Below are positions 25,418-34,069 of a stretch of 64,000 nucleotides of DNA, one piece after another. Source of the DNA: Planctomycetota bacterium (GTDB lineage: Bacteria > Planctomycetota > Phycisphaerae > UBA1845 > PWPN01); assembly GCA_029550525.1 (NCBI GenBank), contig JAKPHF010000078.1, positions 310,001-374,000 on the forward strand, written 5' to 3'. Under the pieces are notes generated by a model that made no database searches, had not been told where the DNA came from, and was given only the letters and a program-made list of their open reading frames with translations. The stretch's first letter is position 1. Each line of letters begins with the position of its first letter. A program made the translations under genes and the position numbers.

Positions 25418-26410
25418 ATGGCGGGTGTAACATTCGACGATCGGTGGCAGTACAACGGCTGTCGCGTGCTGCGGCTGGAGAACGAGCTGTTGCGCGTCGA
25501 CGTGCTGCCCGAACTCGGCGGCAAGATCCTGCATCTCGTCCATAAGCCGACCGATCGCGACTATCTCTGGCATCATCCAGCACTGCCGCCCACGCTGTTG
25601 CCCAACGGCAGCAACTACGACGACAACTTCTGCGGCGGCTGGGACGATTGCTTCCCCAACGTCGCGGCCGGTCAGCACGCGGGCGAGTTCTATCCCGATC
25701 ACGGCGAATATTGGACTCGGCGCTTCGACTGGGACAAGCAATCAACGGCTGACGCGATCACGCTGTACCTGCGAGCCGAAGGACATATCACGCCCACGCG
25801 CATCGAGAAGTGGATCACGCTGGAGGCGTCCTCGGCCGCACTGAAGATCCGTGGTCGCATCACGCATCTTGGCGAGCACGCGTTCGACTATCTGTGGGCG
25901 CAGCATCCGGCGCTGGCCGTCAGGCCCGGGCACAATTTTGTCATCCCTGCGTCCAAAGGCATCGTCGCTTCACCCGGCATGGGCCGACTCGCCGCCGCAC
26001 AGAGCGAGTTCGAGTGGCCCCTCGCTCCCGGTCGCAGCGGCCAGGTGGACCTCAGCCAAGTACCGACGTCGACCGGCGTCTGTGGCTATGAGATGGTGTA
26101 TCTGACCGAGTTGAAGGCGGGCTGGTATGCCGTCGTCGATCGGCGTCAGCGCTGTGGCTTCGCGCTGGCCTTTGATCGCAGCGTGTTCAACACGCTCTGG
26201 TTGTTCCAGAGCTACGGCGGCTGGCGCGGCCTGCACGTGGCCATCCTCGAGCCGTGCACGGGTTGGCCCTATGACCTTGCCCAGGCGGCCGCCCATGGCC
26301 ATTGCGGTCGTCTGCAGCCTGGCGAAGTTTTGGAAACACAAACGGCCGCCGTGATCTTTACCGGCCGCGACGACGTATCGAACGTCGATACGGACGGCCG
26401 CATCACGTGA
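25418..26410 (+). CDS. Aldose-epimerase-like (galactose mutarotase fold) protein
   Basis: Beta-sandwich protein of 330 residues with the galactose-mutarotase-like fold: RLENELLRVDVLPELGGKILHL at the start is the typical entry strand pair, and WDDCFPNV, HGEYWTRRFDW and FDYLWAQHPALAV give the active-site His and Glu/Asp positions of aldose epimerases and related glucose-6-phosphate epimerase-like enzymes. It may supply the right anomer of a sugar or bind an oligosaccharide. There is no signal peptide and no clear Shine-Dalgarno before ATG 25418. It lies between the lactonase and the SDR gene on the same strand. The specific sugar is unknown. Confidence 0.75.
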   Translation: MAGVTFDDRWQYNGCRVLRLENELLRVDVLPELGGKILHLVHKPTDRDYLWHHPALPPTLLPNGSNYDDNFCGGWDDCFPNVAAGQHAGEFYPDHGEYWTRRFDWDKQSTADAITLYLRAEGHITPTRIEKWITLEASSAALKIRGRITHLGEHAFDYLWAQHPALAVRPGHNFVIPASKGIVASPGMGRLAAAQSEFEWPLAPGRSGQVDLSQVPTSTGVCGYEMVYLTELKAGWYAVVDRRQRCGFALAFDRSVFNTLWLFQSYGGWRGLHVAILEPCTGWPYDLAQAAAHGHCGRLQPGEVLETQTAAVIFTGRDDVSNVDTDGRIT

Positions 26411-26450
26411 TTGCCATGTTTCGGAGAGCGAGCATCTTGACTGCCTCCGA

Positions 26451-26469
26451 GGCGGGCGAGACGCCTCCC
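26451..26469. repeat. Palindrome P1, copy 5 (decayed)
   Basis: GGCGGGCGAGACGCCTCCC; the 3' arm has changed, so the hairpin is shortened. Confidence 0.5.
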
Positions 26470-26498
26470 CCAAAACCGATAGCAGGAGATACAGATCA

Positions 26499-27272
26499 AT
26501 GCCCAGACTTGCCAACGAGGTTGCCATCATCACCGGCGCGGGGACCGGAATCGGTGCCGCCACCGCCGAGTTGTTTGTCCGGGAGGGCGCTGCCGTCGTC
26601 ATCAACGGTCGGCGTCGCGAGAAGCTCGAAGAGGTGGCGGCAAAGATTGGCCAGCCCGACCGTGTAGCCGTCCTGCCTGGTGACATCCGTGAACGTGCGA
26701 CGGCACAGGAGGCCGTTCGCGTCGCCCTGGAGCGCTTCGGCCGACTCGACATCGCGGTAAGCAACGCGGCCTTCTACGATCCTGCGCCCTTCCCCGAGGC
26801 TGATTTCGACCAATGGCGCAAGATGTTCGACGTCATCATGCTCGGCGCGTTCCACCTGGCGCGTGAAACAGCCCAGGCCATGATCGCATCCAAGACGCCG
26901 GGCCGCATCGTCGCCGTCACCAGCATCCACGGCACGCAGGCTGAGCCGAGGGCCTCCAGCTACGGGGCGGCCAAAGCGGCGGTCAACCAGTTTACGCGCT
27001 GTATGGCGGTCGAACTCGCTCCGCACGGCATCCGTGCCAACGCCGTCGCTCCCGGCTTCGTGAACACCCCCATGTCCGTCTATGAAGGAAAGAACGAACT
27101 GGAATCCGAGTGGTTCAAGAAGAACTACGTCGAGGGCCGCCGCATTCCCCTCGCCCGGCCGGCGTCGCCGGAAGAGATCGCCCCGGTCATCCTCTTCCTC
27201 GCCTCCACTGAGTCGAGCTACGTCACCGGCCACGTCCTCGTCGCCGACGGCGGCCTGACGTGTACGTTCTAG
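26499..27272 (+). CDS. Short-chain dehydrogenase/reductase
   Basis: Classical SDR of 257 residues. The dinucleotide motif is TGAGTGIGAAT, followed by NGRRREKLEE which suggests an NADP-compatible basic region. The catalytic set is complete: NAAF (Asn region), VTSIHG (Ser) and SYGAAKAAV (Tyr and Lys). The C-terminus VTGHVLVADGGLTC is standard. Relatives oxidise sugars such as glucose or other aldoses to lactones, or reduce 3-oxoacyl groups. Placed at the end of the GH105/dehydratase/lactonase run, sugar oxidation to a lactone is the most sensible reading. AGGAGAT precedes ATG 26499. A composite inverted repeat follows directly after the stop. Confidence 0.88.
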   Translation: MPRLANEVAIITGAGTGIGAATAELFVREGAAVVINGRRREKLEEVAAKIGQPDRVAVLPGDIRERATAQEAVRVALERFGRLDIAVSNAAFYDPAPFPEADFDQWRKMFDVIMLGAFHLARETAQAMIASKTPGRIVAVTSIHGTQAEPRASSYGAAKAAVNQFTRCMAVELAPHGIRANAVAPGFVNTPMSVYEGKNELESEWFKKNYVEGRRIPLARPASPEEIAPVILFLASTESSYVTGHVLVADGGLTCTF

Positions 27273-27454
27273 TCAGTGGTCAGTTGTCAGTGGTCCGTGG
27301 TGAACGATCGCGGGCAGCGGTCGAGTGGTCGATCCGTTGACAAGGTTCATCGCGCAAGGAGCACAGGCGGGCAAGATGCCCGTCCCCCGAAACCGTGACT
27401 GACCAACGGACCAAGGACCCGACAACTGACTACTGGCCACGGACCACTGACTCG
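27271..27454. repeat. Composite inverted repeat in a convergent junction (copy A)
   Basis: Left arm AGTCAGTGGTCAGTTGTCAG (27271-27290) continuing to TGGTCCGTGG; right arm 27421-27454. GTCAGTGGTCCGTGG at 27286-27300 is exactly complementary to 27437-27451. A P1 palindrome sits between the arms. Confidence 0.7.
27366..27384. repeat. Palindrome P1, copy 6
   Basis: GGCGGGCAAGATGCCCGTC, one mismatch in the stem, lying inside composite repeat A. Confidence 0.7.
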
Positions 27455-27466
27455 CGAACGCGCGGC

Positions 27467-28822
27467 CTACCTGGCCCGTCCTGCCAACTGATCGGGCGCT
27501 GGCGCGACGCTCGCCTTGTGTGCCGCGATATCCGCAAGGATGTCCTGCACGATCTCGGGGTGGTCGGCGGCGATGTCATGCTTTTCCGACGGATCTTTCA
27601 GCAGATCGAACAGCAGCGGTGAGTCGTGATTCACGCGTTCCTTCTGCGAGTAGAGGCTGGTGGACAGGTGCAGCTTGTACGGCCCCTTGCGCCACGCGAA
27701 CAAATCCGTTCCGTTGTAGAAGACCATGCCCTGACGTGGCGACGGCCCCGTGCCCAGGAGCACCGGTGAGATGTCGTAGCCGTCGAGCGGACGATCGGAC
27801 GGCGGCGTGATTCCCGCCAGCGACAGGATCGTCGGCAACAGATCGAGTGTCGAAGCCAGTTCGAGCGTGATCGCACCTTCGGTTTTGCCGGCCTTTACGC
27901 GTCCGGGCCACCACGCGATGCCCGGCACGCGCATGCCGCCTTCGAACGTCGTGCCCTTGCCCTCGCGGAGCAGGCCGGCCGATCCGCCGTCGAGCTTCTT
28001 CACCAGCCATGGCCCGTTGTCGCTCGTGAAGAATACGAGCGTCCGCTCGGCCAATCCCGTCTCGCGCAGCGTGTCCAATACCTGCCCCACGCCCCAGTCC
28101 AGTTCTTCCACCACGTCGCCGTACAGACCACGCGAGCTCTTGCCCTTGAACGCGTCCGACGCATGCAACGGCACGTGCGGGTACGTGTGCGCCATGTACA
28201 GGAAGAACGGCCGATCGCGGTTCTCGCGGATGAATCTCGTCGCTTCGGCCGTGTAGCGTGGCGTGAGCGTCTCCTGCGCCGCCGGATTCTCGATCACTTC
28301 CTCGTTGCGCATGAGCGGCACGCCCCGCGTCTGCTTGTTGAGCATGTCGTTGCTGTAGGGGATGCCGAAGTAATAATCAAAGCCGTTGCGCGTGGGCAGG
28401 TACTGCGGCAGGTGGCCCAGATGCCACTTGCCGATGCACGCCGTGGCATACTGTTTCGCCTTGAGCGCCTCGGCAATGGTGATCTCGCTTTCGGGCAAGC
28501 CGCCCGTCGAATCGGGGAAGAGCACGTTGCGGGCATTGCTGCACATGCCGCTGCGGATGGGCAGACGCCCCGTTAACAGAGCGGCCCGGCTCGGCGTGCA
28601 CACTGGCGCGGCACAATAGAACTGCGTGAATCGCAACCCCTCAATCGCCATGCGATCCAGGTTGGGCGTGCGAATGGTCGGATGCCCATAGCAGCCCAGG
28701 TCGCCGTAGCCCAGATCGTCGGCCAAGATGACGACGAAGTTAGGCGGACGATCAGCGCCCAAGGCAACCGACGCGCCCACCAGACACAGCAACAGCGCGA
28801 CCGAGCGTGAGAATTCTCGCAT
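27467..28822 (-). CDS. Secreted sulfatase (type I, formylglycine-dependent)
   Basis: Arylsulfatase-type enzyme of 451 residues. A signal peptide (SRSVALLLCLVGASVALGA) precedes the alkaline-phosphatase-like fold. The metal site begins VVILADDLGYGDLG, and the signature CTPSRAALLTGR contains Cys75, which is converted to formylglycine by a sulfatase-maturating enzyme; the family consensus C-x-P-S-R is intact. Further motifs are TACIGKWHLGHLP and LVFFTSDNGPW. ATG 28822 is chosen because AGGAGG lies just upstream in the transcript. It would desulfate exported or environmental polysaccharide and fits the neighbouring uronate-degrading genes. No maturase is in the window. Confidence 0.92.
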   Translation of the reverse strand: MREFSRSVALLLCLVGASVALGADRPPNFVVILADDLGYGDLGCYGHPTIRTPNLDRMAIEGLRFTQFYCAAPVCTPSRAALLTGRLPIRSGMCSNARNVLFPDSTGGLPESEITIAEALKAKQYATACIGKWHLGHLPQYLPTRNGFDYYFGIPYSNDMLNKQTRGVPLMRNEEVIENPAAQETLTPRYTAEATRFIRENRDRPFFLYMAHTYPHVPLHASDAFKGKSSRGLYGDVVEELDWGVGQVLDTLRETGLAERTLVFFTSDNGPWLVKKLDGGSAGLLREGKGTTFEGGMRVPGIAWWPGRVKAGKTEGAITLELASTLDLLPTILSLAGITPPSDRPLDGYDISPVLLGTGPSPRQGMVFYNGTDLFAWRKGPYKLHLSTSLYSQKERVNHDSPLLFDLLKDPSEKHDIAADHPEIVQDILADIAAHKASVAPAPDQLAGRAR

Positions 28823-28966
28823 GTGCAGCCTCCTGAAATGGCCCGCTGCGTTATATCGTGCCGCCCCCACCGCGGCAAGCCTCTGCTCAACGGAAAGCAT
28901 CTCCCGCAACATCCCGTTTTCGTCATTCGGATTTCGTCATTCGGCATTCGCCTCGGAGGGCATATC

Positions 28967-29698
28967 ATGGGGTGCATGGCGTCATCGCACGACAACACAC
29001 CCCTGCTGCGGCTCGAACGTGCCGGACGGACGTTTCGCATGGGCGAGGTCGAGGTGCAAGCCCTGGCCGATGTGAACCTGGACATCCGGCCGGGCGAGCT
29101 GCTGGTGATCCTCGGCCCCAGTGGATCGGGCAAGAGCACGCTGTTGAATCTCATCGGCGGGCTGGACCGGCCGACAAGGGGGCGGGTGTGGTATCGCGAC
29201 GATGACCTGACGGCTATGAGCGACGCCCAGCTGACCGACTACCGTCGCGAACGGGTAGGCTTCATCTTCCAGTTCTACAATCTCATGCCCACGCTGACGG
29301 CATACGAGAACGTGCAGGTGGCGACCGAGCTGGCCCGCGACCCGCTCGATCCGGCGACGGCTCTGGCCATGGTCGGACTGAGCGAGCGGGCTGAGCACTT
29401 CCCGGCCCAGCTTTCGGGCGGCGAGCAGCAGCGAGTGTCCGTGGCCCGAGCTTTGGCCAAACGTCCGGAATTGCTCCTGGCCGACGAGCCGACCGGCGCT
29501 CTGGACATCACCGCCGCCCGCAACGTGCTCAGCCTCCTGCAACAACTGAATCGAGAGCAGGGGCTGACGACAATCATCATCACGCACAACCCGGCCATTG
29601 CCGCCATCGCCAACCGCACCATCCGCCTGGCTAGCGGCCACATGGCCGAGATACATGAAAACGAAACGCCTGTCGCCGCGGACGAGATAGAATGGTGA
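28967..29698 (+). CDS. LolD/MacB-type ABC transporter ATP-binding protein
   Basis: ATPase subunit of 243 residues. Walker A is GPSGSGKST, the Q-loop region [18 protein letters not shown], the signature LSGGEQQR and Walker [13 protein letters not shown], followed by the switch His in TIIITHN. The [16 protein letters not shown] wording and the order with an FtsX-like permease place it in the LolD/MacB/FtsE group, which drives lipoprotein release or substrate extrusion rather than import. ATG 28967 follows CGGAGGG at 28954-28960 with six bases between; the frame is open upstream but lacks coding character. The permease begins 136 bp downstream beyond an odd repeat region. Confidence 0.92.
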   Translation: MGCMASSHDNTPLLRLERAGRTFRMGEVEVQALADVNLDIRPGELLVILGPSGSGKSTLLNLIGGLDRPTRGRVWYRDDDLTAMSDAQLTDYRRERVGFIFQFYNLMPTLTAYENVQVATELARDPLDPATALAMVGLSERAEHFPAQLSGGEQQRVSVARALAKRPELLLADEPTGALDITAARNVLSLLQQLNREQGLTTIIITHNPAIAAIANRTIRLASGHMAEIHENETPVAADEIEW

Positions 29699-29834
29699 AA
29701 GGAGAAGTGGGAATGCGAAAGTGATAAAGTGCACACGCAAAAGTGATACAGTGTGACCGTGTGAATGCGCGAAAGAGATACACTGCACTCCCCTATTCTC
29801 ACTTTCCCACGTTCTCACATTCGCACATTCCCAC
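29699..29834. repeat. Short-repeat region between ABC ATPase and permease genes
   Basis: Three related 19-bp units (GCGAAAGTGATAAAGTGCA at 29715, a variant at 29737 and another at 29769) lie left of a run that reads TCACTTTCCCACGTTCTCAC. GTGGGAATG at 29707-29715 is complementary to CATTCCCAC at 29826-29834, so the region could fold back. Confidence 0.6.
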
Positions 29835-32249
29835 ATGCCCATGCCTGTCTTGAACCGCAAACTCGTGCGTGACACATTGGCCAGCGCCGGTACGCTGGTC
29901 ACGGTGATCGCCATCATGGCCGTGGGCACGGGCGTTTTCGTCGGCATGCGGCTCGCTCAGCGCATCCTGTCGGCCAGCCAGCTCGACTACTACCGATCCA
30001 GCCGATTCGCCGACTTCTGGGTGGACGTCAAGAAAGCTCCGCTCACCGCGACCGAGCCGATCGCCCTGTTGCCCGGCATCGAAGCCATCGACACCCGCGT
30101 GGTCTTCGACGTGATCGTCGACGTGCCGGGCGAGATCCAGCCCATCTCCGGGCGGCTCATCTCCGCGCCCGCCCGCGGCTTCGACAAGACAATTAACGGC
30201 ATCGTGCTCGTGCGCGGTTCGGGCTTTTCCGACGACCGCGAGGAGGAGGTCATTCTCGGCGAGGCCTTCGCCCGCGAACACGGGCTCTCGCCGGGCGACC
30301 GGGTGAGCCTCATCCTCAACGCCCGCATGGAGACGTTCACCATCGTGGGTACGGCCATCAGCCCCGAGTACGTCTACATGGTCCGCGGCGTGGGCGACTT
30401 CATTCCCGACCCGCGTCACTTCGGCATCCTCTACGTGAAGGAGGACTTCGCCCGGCGAGCCCTCGACTTCCAGGACGCGACCAACCAGATTGTGGGCCGG
30501 TTCGTGGAGGGTCCGGCCGGCGCGGGCTTCGACTCAGCGCAGGCGGAAGCACGCGGCACGTTGCTGCTCGACCGCATCGAGCGAATGCTCGAGCCGTACG
30601 GCGTGGTCGCCGCCTTCCTCCGTGAGCGGCAGGCGTCGCACCGGTTCTTGTCCGACGAAATCCGCAGCCTGGGCATCACCGCCTGGATCATGCCCACCAT
30701 CTTCCTGTTCGTCGCCGCCCTCGTGCTCAACGTGGTGATGAGCCGTCTGGCCGAGCGGCAGCGCACCATAATCGGCACACTCAAGGCGCTGGGCTACTCG
30801 GATCGCCAAGTGCTCGGCCACTTCCTGAGCTTCGGCCTGCTCACCGGGCTCGCCGGCGGGTTGGCGGGATGCGTGGCGGGCCTGCTTCTCGCCCGCGGGA
30901 TGATCGAGATTTACAAGGGGTTCTTTCAGTTTCCACGATTCGAGTTTCGCGTTGATGCGGATCTGCTCGCCATCGCCGTCGGCATGGGCATCGCGTTCGG
31001 AATCGCAGGGACGGTCAAGGGCGTGCATCGCGTGCTGCGTCTGCAGCCCGCCGAGGCCATGCGTCCGCGTCCGCCGGAGCGCGGCGGGGCCGTGTTCCTG
31101 GAGCGGTTTCCCCGTCTGTGGCGTGCGTTGGGCTTCCGCACGCACGTGGCGCTGCGCGGCATGGCTCGCAACCCGGGCCGCACGCTCACCGGCATGATCG
31201 CCTCCACGCTGTCGGCCGCCATCATCCTCATCGCCCTGGGCCTGTCCGAGAGCGTGCGGTTTCTGCTCGATTTCCAATTCGAACGCGTGCTGCACAGCGA
31301 CGTGGACATCGGCATGCAGGAAGAGCGATCCATAGCGGCGGTGTTCGAAGCCCACGACCTGCCGGGCGTGGACCGGGCAGAGCCCGTGCTGGGCGTGACG
31401 TGCGATCTGCGTCGCGGACGCGAGTCGCGGCGGCTGGCCATCACCGGTCTGTCGCCTGACCATCGGCTGACCACGCCGGTGGCCGCCGATCTGCAACCCA
31501 TCGACATTCCCGAGCAGGGCCTGGTGCTCACGCGCAAGCTGGCCGAGATCTTCAGCGTGAATGTCGGCGACACGCTGGACCTCACGCCCGTGCGCGGCCG
31601 CCGCCGGACGATGGCCGTGCCCGTGGGCGCGGTGGTCGAGGGGCTCGTCGGCCTCGAGTGCTACGCCGATATCCGATATCTCAGCCGCATTCTCGGCGAG
31701 ACGGTCGCGGTCAACGGGCTGCAAATGACCGTGGATCCCGCCCGCATGCCCGAACTGTTCCGCACCATCAAGCGGCTGCCCAACGCCCAGGGGCTGAGCA
31801 TCCGCGCCAACACCCGCGACAACATCCGCGACACGTTCGTGCGCACCATGAGCTTCTCGATCACCAGCATCATCATTTTCGCTGGCATCATCGCCTTCGG
31901 CAGTGTGCTCAACGCGTCGCTCATCGAAATCGGCGATCGCATGCGCGACATCGCCACCTTCCGCGTGCTGGGCTACAAGCCCGGCCAGATCGCGGCCATC
32001 TTCTTTCGGCAGAATCTGGTTGTGTTGGTGGTGGGACTGACGCTGGGCCTGCCGCTGGGCTACGGGCTGTCCCTGCTGATTGCCCGGGCGTACAACACCG
32101 AGCTGTTCCGCATGTATGTGGCCATCAGTTGGCGCAGCGTGCTGGCGACCGCGCTGCTCTCGCTGCTCTTCGTGCTCGTCGCCCAGGTCGTCGTCTATCG
32201 CCAGGTGAGTCGGCTCGATTGGCTCGAAGCGGTGAAGGTGAAGGAGTGA
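29835..32249 (+). CDS. FtsX-like ABC transporter permease (two-domain)
   Basis: Permease of 804 residues with the full MacB/LolCE duplication: helix 1 (LASAGTLVTVIAIMAVGTGVFVG), a large periplasmic domain, three helices (WIMPTIFLFVAALVLNVVMSRLAE; FLSFGLLTGLAGGLAGCVAGLLLA; DLLAIAVGMGIAFGIAGTV), then a second set of the same design ending with FRQNLVVLVVGLTLGLPLGYGL and SVLATALLSLLFVLVAQVV. FtsX-type motifs such as RTIIGTLKALGYSDRQVL and MRDIATFRVLGYKPGQIA, the coupling-helix segments, occur once in each half. It partners the ATPase upstream. A membrane-fusion (HlyD-like) subunit that often completes such systems is not next to it. Start ATG 29835 or 29841. Confidence 0.92.
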   Translation: MPMPVLNRKLVRDTLASAGTLVTVIAIMAVGTGVFVGMRLAQRILSASQLDYYRSSRFADFWVDVKKAPLTATEPIALLPGIEAIDTRVVFDVIVDVPGEIQPISGRLISAPARGFDKTINGIVLVRGSGFSDDREEEVILGEAFAREHGLSPGDRVSLILNARMETFTIVGTAISPEYVYMVRGVGDFIPDPRHFGILYVKEDFARRALDFQDATNQIVGRFVEGPAGAGFDSAQAEARGTLLLDRIERMLEPYGVVAAFLRERQASHRFLSDEIRSLGITAWIMPTIFLFVAALVLNVVMSRLAERQRTIIGTLKALGYSDRQVLGHFLSFGLLTGLAGGLAGCVAGLLLARGMIEIYKGFFQFPRFEFRVDADLLAIAVGMGIAFGIAGTVKGVHRVLRLQPAEAMRPRPPERGGAVFLERFPRLWRALGFRTHVALRGMARNPGRTLTGMIASTLSAAIILIALGLSESVRFLLDFQFERVLHSDVDIGMQEERSIAAVFEAHDLPGVDRAEPVLGVTCDLRRGRESRRLAITGLSPDHRLTTPVAADLQPIDIPEQGLVLTRKLAEIFSVNVGDTLDLTPVRGRRRTMAVPVGAVVEGLVGLECYADIRYLSRILGETVAVNGLQMTVDPARMPELFRTIKRLPNAQGLSIRANTRDNIRDTFVRTMSFSITSIIIFAGIIAFGSVLNASLIEIGDRMRDIATFRVLGYKPGQIAAIFFRQNLVVLVVGLTLGLPLGYGLSLLIARAYNTELFRMYVAISWRSVLATALLSLLFVLVAQVVVYRQVSRLDWLEAVKVKE

Positions 32250-32258
32250 GGGGAAGAG

Positions 32259-32464
32259 TCAGTGGTCAGTTGTCAGTAGTCAGTGGTCGGGTCATTGGTC
32301 CGTTTGGCCGTTGGCGCGACGCGTTTGTTCACTCTGAAAGGAGCGTCGGCCTACGACCCACGGGTACTCACGTACTGAGGCGGGCGAGACGCCCGCCCCC
32401 CGGGATGCCACGCTGCAACGGACTAACGGACCATGGACCCAACAACTGACCACTGACAACTGAC
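32259..32464. repeat. Composite inverted repeat in a convergent junction (copy B)
   Basis: Left arm 32259-32303 and right arm 32419-32464. GTCAGTGGTCAGTTGT at 32259-32274 is exactly complementary to 32442-32457, and the GGTC...TGGTCCG extensions also pair. P1 copy 7 lies between the arms, as in copy A. Confidence 0.75.
32379..32397. repeat. Palindrome P1, copy 7
   Basis: GGCGGGCGAGACGCCCGCC inside composite repeat B; a variant centre (GAGAC) with near-perfect stems. Confidence 0.75.
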
Positions 32465-32474
32465 GACTCGCTGA

Positions 32475-33767
32475 CTACTCAGGCCTGGTCGCCGTTGTCT
32501 TCGTCGGCCGGTTCCCCGTGACATTGAATCCCATCTGTACGACGCCGTTCGACTCATTGACGATCTCCTGGCTGCGGAAAAACCAGTTGCCCGTAATGAC
32601 CGCGGTATCAACGTCCGGGCCGATGCGAATGTCGGGGCTGTCCATGCCGAAGCGACAACCGGTCACCATGAGGTCGCCGCTGCGGGCTTCGATCGTATAG
32701 ACGTTCTTGAAGTTGTCGCCGTGGTTGCGGAACAGGCACTGGTTGAAGCTGGTCATGCCCTTGCCGGCCACGATAGCGATGGCGTCGGCGGGACCCCAGA
32801 AGCTGCAGTTGGACAACTGCACCGCCCCGTTGTGCGAGGCTGCTACTTCCATCATGGCCGCCGCTCCCTTGCCGCCGACGAACTCACCGTTGGTGATCAG
32901 CAGCCCGGGCGGCTGCGAGTGCTCGACGAGAATCGCCCGCTCGCACCAGTCGGCGCCGATGCCCAGGAAGTTGCCATTCACCGTTCCTTTCGGCGTCTTC
33001 ACGAATTTGTAGCCCACTTTCGCTCCGTAGCAGAACGTGTTGTGCACGTACTCCCAATCCGTGCGGCCAAACTCGAACGCGACGAAGTTCTCCCAGAGAT
33101 ACTTGCTGAGATCGGGCCACTTGGGCCTGTTGGGCGCGTTCGTGCGGGCCCAGTAGTGGGGATTGAAATGCACGTTCTCGATCCGGCCGATGTCCGTGCA
33201 GTTGTCCACGCGAACGCCCGCCTTGAGCGGGCAGCCGAAGCAATTGCGGATGTAATGCAGCTCGTTGTTCTCAGGGCCGAAGAAAATCGCCTGATACGAA
33301 TTGACGAACGTGCAATCGATGACGCTGCCATGCATGCCTGTGCCCTGGATGGTCCAGGGGTAGGCGAACGGTTCGGGCAGCTTCTGCTCGGGATAGAAGA
33401 ACGTCAGACCCTTGACCGCGCTGGATTGCGTGAGCGTGATCAACGCCGGACCGGACTCGCTGCCCTTGCCGGCATAGGCCTCGATGATCGTGCCCGTGCC
33501 GATCTCGGCGTGATGCGGCGCCTCCCAAACGCCGGCCAGCGTGACCCCTTGCGGCACGCGAATGGGCTTGTCGAGCCGGTAGCGCCCCACACCCAGTTGC
33601 ACCGTCCCGCCCGTCCGAGCCGCTTCGTCGAGCGCCTGCTGAATGGCCGCCGAGTCATCGTGAATGCCGTCGCCTCGAATCCCGAACCGCGCTAGGTCGG
33701 TGGCCAGGCAGACGTTACCGACGAAGAGCACGACCAATGAACACAGTATCGCTTTGGGAGTTGTCAT
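32475..33767 (-). CDS. Secreted right-handed beta-helix protein (pectate-lyase-3/GH28-like)
   Basis: Exported protein of 430 residues. After a signal peptide (ILCSLVVLFVGNVCLA) comes the entry motif FGIRGDGIHDDSAAIQQALD, characteristic of pectate-lyase-superfamily/GH55-like beta-helices, followed by GGTVQLGVGRYRL. The rest consists of beta-helix coils rich in Asn/Gly with repeated strand-turn units (VIDCTFVNSYQAIFFG, AVQLSNCSFWGPADAIAI, LMVTGCRFGMDSPDIRIG). No clear catalytic triad of a lyase or hydrolase is obvious, so it may bind or cut polysaccharide. ATG 33767 starts the signal peptide. It converges on the FtsX-like permease gene and lies near sulfatase and GH105 genes. Confidence 0.82.
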   Translation of the reverse strand: MTTPKAILCSLVVLFVGNVCLATDLARFGIRGDGIHDDSAAIQQALDEAARTGGTVQLGVGRYRLDKPIRVPQGVTLAGVWEAPHHAEIGTGTIIEAYAGKGSESGPALITLTQSSAVKGLTFFYPEQKLPEPFAYPWTIQGTGMHGSVIDCTFVNSYQAIFFGPENNELHYIRNCFGCPLKAGVRVDNCTDIGRIENVHFNPHYWARTNAPNRPKWPDLSKYLWENFVAFEFGRTDWEYVHNTFCYGAKVGYKFVKTPKGTVNGNFLGIGADWCERAILVEHSQPPGLLITNGEFVGGKGAAAMMEVAASHNGAVQLSNCSFWGPADAIAIVAGKGMTSFNQCLFRNHGDNFKNVYTIEARSGDLMVTGCRFGMDSPDIRIGPDVDTAVITGNWFFRSQEIVNESNGVVQMGFNVTGNRPTKTTATRPE

Positions 33768-33826
33768 GTCCTGCCTTTCAGTGAAGAGATATCGATGAGC
33801 CCCTTCGGGTTTTGCGCTTTGCGGGG

Positions 33827-33845
33827 GGCGGGCGTCTCGCCCGCC
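33827..33845. repeat. Palindrome P1, copy 8
   Basis: GGCGGGCGTCTCGCCCGCC, the reverse-strand version of the GAGACGCC variant. Confidence 0.75.
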
Positions 33846-34005
33846 TTCTTCCTGCCGACACCGCTGATCCAACATCAGCAGGCCGAATGCGATCGCAGCA
33901 GTTCCTGGCAGCTCACGCCGCCGGTTGGTGCCCCACGCTTCAGCTGCGGGAGATGTCGCCTCGTCCGGCTAAAAGCACATAGCTCATAGCTGGCCGAGCC
34001 CCTGA

Positions 34006-34024
34006 GGCGGGCGAGACGCCCGCC
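34006..34024. repeat. Palindrome P1, copy 9
   Basis: GGCGGGCGAGACGCCCGCC followed by CCCC, identical to copy 7. Confidence 0.75.
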
Positions 34025-34069
34025 CCCCGAGAGCCGCCGCCGTCCGCATGGTGCACCGAAAAGCGCGGC

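Larger units (their letters stand above)
33768..34069. other. Spacer with two P1 palindromes
   Basis: No gene is supported. P1 copies lie at 33827-33845 and 34006-34024 and a decayed P3-like AGCTCATAGCT string lies near 33978. A short open frame at 33795-33989 is only the reading of the repeats. Confidence 0.6.

Noticed and set aside
29699-29834. Short CRISPR array between the ABC genes
   Set aside because: Only three imperfect 19-bp units with overlapping low-complexity sequence and irregular spacing.
33795-33989. Small protein of 64 residues upstream of the beta-helix gene
   Set aside because: The frame reads through a P1 palindrome and P3-like repeat and has no ribosome binding site.
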